Of a stretch of 64,000 nt of DNA, positions 58,709 through 64,000 are shown in pieces. The notes under the pieces are model-generated. The model made no database searches. It was not told the DNA's origin and saw only the letters and a list, made by a program, of their open reading frames with translations. The position numbers and the translations under genes were made by a program. The stretch is from Actinomycetota bacterium (lineage in GTDB: Bacteria > Actinomycetota > Acidimicrobiia > Actinomarinales > Actinomarinaceae): the NCBI GenBank assembly GCA_027729925.1, contig JAQCEB010000003.1, positions 1-64,000 of the forward strand, in the 5' to 3' direction. Every line of letters starts with the position of its first letter. Positions within the stretch are counted from its first letter, which is position 1.

Positions 58709-59389
58709 CTTAATACTAATTTCATCTTCCGTCATATTTTCTGGATGCCATTGCACCCCAATAGCATCCCATGATGTAGTGCTTTCTATACCTTCAATAA
58801 TCTCATCAGGAGCTTTTGCATTAATTTTTAAATCTTTACCTAATTTATTAATTGCTTGATGGTGAATTGAATTTACACCAAAAATTGTTTTATTCAGTAT
58901 ATTGAAAAGTTTTGAATTTTTATCTACTTCAACATTATGAATATGAGATCTTGCATATTCAAATGGACGATCATGCTTAATAGTATTAAATCCTGCATCT
59001 GAAATATCTTGATATAAGGAACCGCCTTTATATACATTTAACAATTGATTTCCTCTACAAATTGCTAAAGTTTTTATATTATTTTGTTCTGCAGATTTTA
59101 GAAGTTGTAATTCAGTATTATCTCTATCTGTTGAAATTCTAATTGTTTTATCAGATTTTTTTTCTCCATAATTAATTGGGTCAATGTCACCACCACCTGA
59201 AATAATTAATGCATCAAAACCTTTTAAATTTATTTCGTTTAAATTTTTTTGAGGTCCTAATACAACTGCTGTATTTCCAAACTTATTGCAGAGCTCAACA
59301 AAATCTATGTTTATAACAACACATGGTATGTTCCCAGGAGCCATATCAACATCTTTAACTCCTGTAGATATAGCTATTAATTTATTCAT
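58685..59389 (-). CDS. class I glutamine-amidotransferase-type hydrolase (gamma-glutamyl-GABA hydrolase-like)
   Basis: A 234-residue peptidase C26-type protein. ALIISGGGDIDPINYG leads to the nucleophile segment LAICRGNQLLNVYKGG, and VQWHPE contains the catalytic His and Glu. These match PuuD-like gamma-glutamyl-gamma-aminobutyrate hydrolases, which release GABA from gamma-glutamyl-GABA. The substrate could be another gamma-glutamyl compound. The ATG at 59389 overlaps the RidA-like stop by 8 bases. A longer frame to 59422 adds a hydrophobic N-terminus and is less likely. Confidence 0.8.
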   Translation of the reverse strand: MNKLIAISTGVKDVDMAPGNIPCVVINIDFVELCNKFGNTAVVLGPQKNLNEINLKGFDALIISGGGDIDPINYGEKKSDKTIRISTDRDNTELQLLKSAEQNNIKTLAICRGNQLLNVYKGGSLYQDISDAGFNTIKHDRPFEYARSHIHNVEVDKNSKLFNILNKTIFGVNSIHHQAINKLGKDLKINAKAPDEIIEGIESTTSWDAIGVQWHPENMTEDEISIKLFSWINS

Positions 59390-59795
59390 GTAAAAATATA
59401 CATTGGACTTCAACACAAACATTTAATGGTAAACTTTGAACACCCACTGCAGATCTAGTTGCTTTTTCAGTAAAGTATTCCGAAAGTTTATCAGTAAACC
59501 CATTTAAAACTTTAGCATGGTCTTTAAAATCAAAATCAGAGTTTATAAAACCAACAACATTTAAAGGTTGTAATTTTTCAATTTCAAAATTTTTGCTAAG
59601 AGTTGCTATTGTTAATTCAGCACAGTATGAAGAGGCTTTGTAGCCATCTTCTACATTTACTTGTGATGGAATTTTTCCATAAAAGTTATTTTCTCCAACA
59701 GGTATGTGACCTGAAGTAAAGATTAAATTTTCAGCTTTTTTGAAAGTAACATAATTTCCAATGGCTTCCGGTGCTTTTGGTAGATTACTATTCAT
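59382..59795 (-). CDS. RidA/YjgF-family protein
   Basis: A 137-residue protein of the RidA superfamily. PKAPEAIGNYVTFKKAENLIFTSGHIP starts the domain, and TRSAVGVQSLPLNVCVEVQCIF holds the conserved Arg and the usual C-terminal strand. Canonical RidA hydrolyses reactive enamine/imine intermediates. This one has subgroup-like differences, so the exact activity is unknown. It starts one base from the GAPDH gene, in a minus-strand operon with the amidotransferase-type gene and two GAPDH paralogues. Confidence 0.8.
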   Translation of the reverse strand: MNSNLPKAPEAIGNYVTFKKAENLIFTSGHIPVGENNFYGKIPSQVNVEDGYKASSYCAELTIATLSKNFEIEKLQPLNVVGFINSDFDFKDHAKVLNGFTDKLSEYFTEKATRSAVGVQSLPLNVCVEVQCIFLHE

Positions 59796-60790
59796 TATGA
59801 AAGTTCACTTATTAGATCCACGACTCTGTTTGAATAACCCCATTCGTTGTCATACCAACAAACCACTTTTACGTGATTTTTATCAATAATTTGTGTCGAA
59901 CTAGCATCATATATGCTGGAGTGTGGATTCTGCAATATATCAGTTGAAACAAGAGGTACCTCAGAATATTCAAGAATTCCTTTAAGTGTTGTTTCAGAAG
60001 CTTCTTTAACTGCTTTATTTACTTCTTCTATTGTTACATTTTTTTCTAACTCAACAACTAAATCTACAACACTACCATCGGGTACTGGAACACGCATTGC
60101 CATTCCATCTAATTTTCCTTTTAGTTTAGGAAGGACCATACCTACTGCTTTAGCAGCTCCAGTAGAGGTAGGTATAATGTTTTGTGTAGCACTTCTGCCT
60201 CTTCTGAAATCACTATGAGTACCTTCTGCTAAAGCCTGGTCATTAGTGTAAGCATGAACTGTTGTCATGAGTCCTGATTTAATACCAAAATTATCATCAA
60301 GAACTTTAGCAATTGGAGCTAAACAGTTAGTAGTACAAGATGCATTTGAAATAACTTTATGTTCTGGTTTTAAATCTTCATTATTTACACCAAGAACTAT
60401 AGTTGCGTCAATGTCATCTTTTGGAGGCACTGTTAATATAACTTTTTTTGCTCCAGCTAAAATATGTTTTTGAAGAGAAGCATTATCTCTAAATATTCCT
60501 GTTGATTCAATAACAACATCTATATTTAATTCTTTCCAAGGTAATTGACTAGGATCTTTAATTGAAGTTAATTTAATCTTTCTTTCATCAACAATTAAAA
60601 TGTCACCTTCAACAGAAACGTTATTAGATAATATCCCCATTACAGAGTCATGTTTTAATAGATAAGCAAGATTTGGGTAGTCACCTAAATCATTGATAGC
60701 TACAACATTTATATCAGAATTAGACTCAACTATGATTCTAAGAATAGACCTACCAATTCTTCCAAATCCATTTATAGCTATATTTGTCAT
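59795..60790 (-). CDS. gap: glyceraldehyde-3-phosphate dehydrogenase
   Basis: GAPDH oxidises glyceraldehyde-3-phosphate to 1,3-bisphosphoglycerate with NAD in glycolysis. In 331 residues, NGFGRIGRSILRI binds NAD, the catalytic cysteine is C152 in SNASCTTNCLAPIA with base H179 in TTVHAYTND, and phosphate-binding residues lie in RRGRSATQNIIPTSTGAA. The C-terminal WYDNEWGYSNRVVDL is complete. It is a normal, probably active enzyme. It overlaps the second GAPDH paralogue by 4 bases. Confidence 0.95.
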   Translation of the reverse strand: MTNIAINGFGRIGRSILRIIVESNSDINVVAINDLGDYPNLAYLLKHDSVMGILSNNVSVEGDILIVDERKIKLTSIKDPSQLPWKELNIDVVIESTGIFRDNASLQKHILAGAKKVILTVPPKDDIDATIVLGVNNEDLKPEHKVISNASCTTNCLAPIAKVLDDNFGIKSGLMTTVHAYTNDQALAEGTHSDFRRGRSATQNIIPTSTGAAKAVGMVLPKLKGKLDGMAMRVPVPDGSVVDLVVELEKNVTIEEVNKAVKEASETTLKGILEYSEVPLVSTDILQNPHSSIYDASSTQIIDKNHVKVVCWYDNEWGYSNRVVDLISELS

Positions 60791-61794
60791 TTATTCTCCA
60801 AATTTAATTTATTAATAGTGTCAATAATTCTTGCTGAATAACCCCAACCATTGTCAAACCAGATTATTAATTTAATTTTTTTATTCTTAATACTCATTGT
60901 GGACAATCCATCTACTAGTCCAGAAAGGGAACTTTTTACAACATCTGAGGACACAATTGGATCATACGTAATTCCAATAATATTTTTAAGAGAATTAATT
61001 GAAAATTCTTGTATTAGATTATTAATTTCATCAATGGTGGATTCTTTTTCAATATCAATTGTTAAATCAACAGTACTACCATCCGGAATTGGTACAGTCA
61101 TAGAAGATGAAGCAACTTTGTTCTTTAAAAAAGGTAAGACAGTCTCTATAACCTCCGATGATTTTGTAATTGAAGGTATTATATTTTCGCCAGCAGCTCT
61201 GTTTAATCTTAAACCTTCTCCAGCTACGTCAGCTAGTCTGTTTGAATTTGAGTATCCATGAACAGTAGTTAAAAATGCTCTCTCTATACCTACTGCTTTA
61301 TTTAATTCAAACAAAATTGGGCAAACTGCATTAGCTGTATTTGAACCTAATGAGATTACATCATTATTAAAATCAATATTTTCATCATTTGCACCTGGTA
61401 TATAAATAGGAAACTCATTTAAGTTAGATGGGGTAGATGCAACGATTACTTTTTTGCACCCTTTAGAAATGTGAAGATCAACTTCTTCTTTAGTTTGAGA
61501 TTTACCTGTAGCGAGAACAAGAACGTCAACATCAAGAGAACTCCAATTTGATTCATCAGCATTTTTCCAATTGTTAAATAAAATTTCGGTACCATCAATT
61601 GAAATTCCATTTTCAGTTTCTAAAACTTCTTTACCAAATCTTCCATAGATAGAGTCATATTTTAAAAGATAAACTAAATTTGCTTTATCAGCAGTATCGG
61701 ATATTGAAATTATTTGTATATCGTCCCTGTCTATGGTTTGACGCAATACGTCTCTTCCGATTCTTCCGAAACCAGCCAACGAGACTCTAATCAT
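60787..61794 (-). CDS. GAPDH-like paralogue lacking the catalytic cysteine
   Basis: A 335-residue GAPDH-fold protein upstream of the active gap gene. The NAD site is kept (LAGFGRIGRDVLRQ) and so are H179 (TTVHGYSNSN) and the C-terminal WFDNGWGYSARI. However, the catalytic position reads S-N152-T-A-N in place of SCTTN, so there is Asn instead of Cys. The phosphate-binding region also differs (NIIPSITKSSE against NIIPTSTGAA). It probably cannot perform the thiol reaction and may bind NAD or regulate. The ATG at 61794 with AAAGG upstream is preferred to a longer frame to 61854. Confidence 0.85.
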   Translation of the reverse strand: MIRVSLAGFGRIGRDVLRQTIDRDDIQIISISDTADKANLVYLLKYDSIYGRFGKEVLETENGISIDGTEILFNNWKNADESNWSSLDVDVLVLATGKSQTKEEVDLHISKGCKKVIVASTPSNLNEFPIYIPGANDENIDFNNDVISLGSNTANAVCPILFELNKAVGIERAFLTTVHGYSNSNRLADVAGEGLRLNRAAGENIIPSITKSSEVIETVLPFLKNKVASSSMTVPIPDGSTVDLTIDIEKESTIDEINNLIQEFSINSLKNIIGITYDPIVSSDVVKSSLSGLVDGLSTMSIKNKKIKLIIWFDNGWGYSARIIDTINKLNLENK

Positions 61795-61862
61795 GTTACC
61801 TTTCCTATAAAAGTGATTTATTGTTGTACAATCAGTAATAATATAGCTGAACAACTATTTAT

Positions 61863-62978
61863 ATGATGTCATTATACAAAAATATCGAAAATTCAATATT
61901 TGGGGGTGAACCCACATCTGAATTATTGGAAAAAGCTTTCGAAAAAAAAACTTCTTTTTTTGGTAATAAGATTACTTACAGCCCAAAAGTTTTCATACCA
62001 CTGACAACAATGTGTAGAGATAAATGTTCATATTGTACATTTGTTAAATCACCTTCCGAAGGTGGAACTTATTTAAATGAAGATGATGTGAGATCTATTG
62101 CAGCTGCGGGTGAAAAAGCAGGGTGCTATGAAGCATTGTTTACACTAGGTGATAAACCTGAAGAACGTTGGGGCTTTGCAAGAACTCAATTAAATAACTA
62201 CGGTTTTGATTCGACACATGAATATCTTGTTCATTCTATGAAATTAGTAAATTCAAATTTTCAACTATTTCCCCATGCTAATCCAGGACTCATGAGTGCT
62301 GAGGAAATTATAGATTTTAAAAAAGTTTCACCCTCTGGCGGAATTATGATTGAGAGCTTCTCTAAAAATTTATTTACAAAAGGGATGCCACATTTTGCAA
62401 CTACTACAAAGTCTCCTGATTTACGTATTTCGACATTAGAAAATGCTAAAGAAAATAAATATCCTATGACTACTGGTCTTCTTCTTGGGTTAACTACTAC
62501 AAAAGATGAGTTGATTGAAGATATTACTAAGTTGATACATTTGATTGAAAATAACTTTACAATTCAAGAAATAATACTTCAAAATTTTAGGGCTAAAGTC
62601 AACACTCAAATGAAATTTAACGCAGAAATTACCAACGATTTGTTTTTAAGGATTATTGCAACAACAAGAATTTATGCACCTAAACATATTTCCTTACAAG
62701 TACCGCCAAATTTATCTCCTGATATAAATAAGTATCTAAAAAGTGGAATTAATGATCTAGGTGGGATTTCTCCATTAACAATAGATTGGGTAAACCCAGA
62801 TCATTTATGGCCAAATATTGAAAATTTGAATGAATCAGTTAACTCTACAGATCAAAAATTAACTAAAAGACTTCCTGTATATCCTGAATTTATTAAAAAA
62901 GATTGGATTAATGAAGAAATATTTGAAAAAATTAATAATATTATTGATACAGATGGGTATCCGTTAATTAATGAATAA
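61863..62978 (+). CDS. cofG: FO synthase subunit 1 (radical SAM, CofG)
   Basis: With CofH, CofG makes FO, the deazaflavin core of coenzyme F420, from a pyrimidine intermediate and tyrosine. In 371 residues, the radical-SAM motif CRDKCSYC follows the LTTM start of the barrel and is matched by TYLNEDDV, CYEALFTLGDKPEERWGF and the C-terminal GGISPLTIDWVNPDHLWP typical of CofG. In most actinobacteria the two subunits are fused as FbiC. Here they are separate genes that overlap by 8 bases. ATG at 61863 or 61866 may be used. Confidence 0.93.
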   Translation: MMSLYKNIENSIFGGEPTSELLEKAFEKKTSFFGNKITYSPKVFIPLTTMCRDKCSYCTFVKSPSEGGTYLNEDDVRSIAAAGEKAGCYEALFTLGDKPEERWGFARTQLNNYGFDSTHEYLVHSMKLVNSNFQLFPHANPGLMSAEEIIDFKKVSPSGGIMIESFSKNLFTKGMPHFATTTKSPDLRISTLENAKENKYPMTTGLLLGLTTTKDELIEDITKLIHLIENNFTIQEIILQNFRAKVNTQMKFNAEITNDLFLRIIATTRIYAPKHISLQVPPNLSPDINKYLKSGINDLGGISPLTIDWVNPDHLWPNIENLNESVNSTDQKLTKRLPVYPEFIKKDWINEEIFEKINNIIDTDGYPLINE

Positions 62979-64000
62979 AAATATTTCTTTTTTAAGAATT
63001 AGACCGTGTGATAGTGATAATAATATCTATTTAAGTTCACGAAAAAAAGAAGGAACCACTTCTTTTTTATTGAAGAGAAATTCAAAAATAGAATTATTAA
63101 ATTTATATAAACTAAATTTTCAAACATTATCTCAAGATTTAGAACAAGATGCTGATATTTGGTTATTTTCTGACAAAGATATTAAACTTGTAAAAAATTT
63201 AGACCCTGCGAGACTTGTTTATAAATATTCGAAAAATATTGAAATAGCTTTAGATATTATTGACAGAATAAAACCTAGAGTAGTTTTTGTTCAAAGTTCA
63301 AATGATGCAAAAATAATTTCGAAACTTACCACTTCAAATAAATTTTTAATCTCAGCATATGCAGACAACAAAGAAGAAGTAATTGAATTATTAAATGCAA
63401 ATGTTAATGATTTATTTTTAAGAGATTGGAATTCTGAGCAAATTAAAGAGCTTCAAAATCTTAATGGGTATAACTTCTATGAAAGAACTTTATTCTCACC
63501 AATAATTACCTTAGAAGAAGCAAGAGCTATGTTTGATAAATCAAGGTTTTATAGATATTTACAAACAAGAGATGTAAGAGGTTATAGAAGGGAAGATTCC
63601 ACCTGGGCACCAGGTTCAGGAAAACAATTACCAGTTTTAAATAAATATTATTTAAATAAATTAAGTAACTTCAAATTTCAAAATTTTGATCAAATATTAA
63701 ACAAAGTAGTTTCTGGAGATTCAATTGAGGATGAAGAACTTTTGACATTGTTTAGAACTCAAGGTCTTGGAGTCAATGAAATAGCTTCTGTTGCTAATGA
63801 ATTAAATTTTAAACTTAATGCAAATACAGTATCTTTTGTTAAAAATAGAAATATTAACTACACAAACCAATGTTATTATAAATGTGGTTTTTGTGGATTT
63901 TCAAAAGGTCCTAAAAGTTTTGATTTGAAAGAGAAACCTTACTCAATTGATATTCCTGAAGTTGTACAAAGAACAATTGAAGCCAGTGAAATGGGGGCAA
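62971..64000 (+). CDS. cofH: FO synthase subunit 2 (CofH) with a long N-terminal extension, incomplete
   Basis: The gene runs off the window, and 343 codons are visible from an ATG overlapping the cofG stop. The part from about residue 240 onward is normal CofH: an N-terminal helix pair (ILNKVVSGDSIEDEELLTLF), INYTNQCYYKCGFCGF with the radical-SAM CxxxCxxC cysteines, and the following SKGPKS. Before that lie about 240 residues that CofH normally lacks. They contain the text DIIDRIKPRVVFVQSS and LISAYADNKEEVIELL, which could be the end of a TIM-barrel-like domain. I do not identify it. It may be a partner domain for the FO reaction. Confidence 0.82.
   Translation, partial: MNKNISFLRIRPCDSDNNIYLSSRKKEGTTSFLLKRNSKIELLNLYKLNFQTLSQDLEQDADIWLFSDKDIKLVKNLDPARLVYKYSKNIEIALDIIDRIKPRVVFVQSSNDAKIISKLTTSNKFLISAYADNKEEVIELLNANVNDLFLRDWNSEQIKELQNLNGYNFYERTLFSPIITLEEARAMFDKSRFYRYLQTRDVRGYRREDSTWAPGSGKQLPVLNKYYLNKLSNFKFQNFDQILNKVVSGDSIEDEELLTLFRTQGLGVNEIASVANELNFKLNANTVSFVKNRNINYTNQCYYKCGFCGFSKGPKSFDLKEKPYSIDIPEVVQRTIEASEMGA

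Noticed and set aside
1..64000. tRNA, rRNA, CRISPR arrays, insertion sequences and prophage
   Set aside because: No cloverleaf, repeated spacer pattern, transposase, integrase or phage structural gene was recognised by eye. A tRNAscan or CRISPR search was not possible.

Overview
The window is a very AT-rich (roughly 30% G+C by eye), gene-dense stretch of a bacterial chromosome. Neighbouring genes usually overlap by 1-30 bases or sit a few bases apart, TTG and GTG starts are common, and no intergenic gap exceeds about 200 bases. No tRNA, rRNA, CRISPR array, insertion sequence or prophage was seen. The gene content points to a streamlined, probably marine actinobacterium. The pointers are an actinobacterial-type inositol-phosphate synthase, FO/coenzyme F420 synthesis genes (cofG, cofH), F420-type flavin-fold enzymes, and a recG-rsmD-coaD-(coiled coil)-DUF177-rpmF-plsX-rnc-mutM-smc block of the kind seen in actinobacteria. 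The low G+C suggests a lineage such as Actinomarinales or an Acidimicrobiia relative. That placement is inference from gene content, not from a phylogeny.

Layout. 1-10.4 kb: end of a TIGR01777 epimerase gene, two UMF1-type transporters, an aspartate aminotransferase, folD, ychF, an RCK-regulated cation antiporter, a DUF368 (PopT-like) lipid-carrier transporter, tatA and a cytochrome c lipoprotein. 10.4-17.8 kb: a maltodextrin module (malQ, a GH13 hydrolase, a binding lipoprotein and two permeases) without its ATPase. 17.8-29.0 kb: fatty-acid activation and beta-oxidation (acyl-CoA ligase, SDR dehydrogenase, two acyl-CoA dehydrogenases, thiolase, MaoC hydratase, an APH-like kinase fold, 3-hydroxyacyl-CoA dehydrogenase), interrupted by thiN and nfuA. 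The electron acceptor EtfAB for this pathway lies at 53.1-54.8 kb. 29-36 kb: an F420/FMN-type oxidoreductase, dtd, a three-gene operon with a Rad52-like protein, glutamate dehydrogenase, a RecB-like nuclease, inositol-phosphate synthase and a GabT-like aminotransferase. 36-40 kb: a hydrolase, a membrane-anchored MurF-like ligase, Ddl and a HAD phosphatase, probably for envelope synthesis. 40-42.3 kb: rpmB, a cold-shock-like protein, an unusual photolyase-family protein and a Ddn-like protein in one operon. 42.4-53.1 kb: the recG-to-smc block and cdd. 53.1-57.4 kb: etfAB, then a nucleoside salvage operon (upp, deoB, punA). 57.6-58.7 kb: rpsP-khpA-rimM. 58.7-61.8 kb: a glutamine-amidotransferase-type hydrolase, a RidA-like protein and two tandem GAPDH paralogues. 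61.9 kb to the end: cofG and a cofH that runs off the window.

Four proteins with unexpected architecture are the most interesting content. (1) The photolyase-family protein has its FAD domain first and the alpha/beta antenna-type domain last, a circular permutation. (2) SMC has 881 residues, intact ATPase halves and a shortened coiled coil, but no recognisable hinge domain. (3) One of the two tandem GAPDH paralogues has Asn at the catalytic cysteine position. (4) CofH carries about 240 extra residues before its radical-SAM domain. All four are direct readings of the translated sequence. Their functional meaning is inferred.
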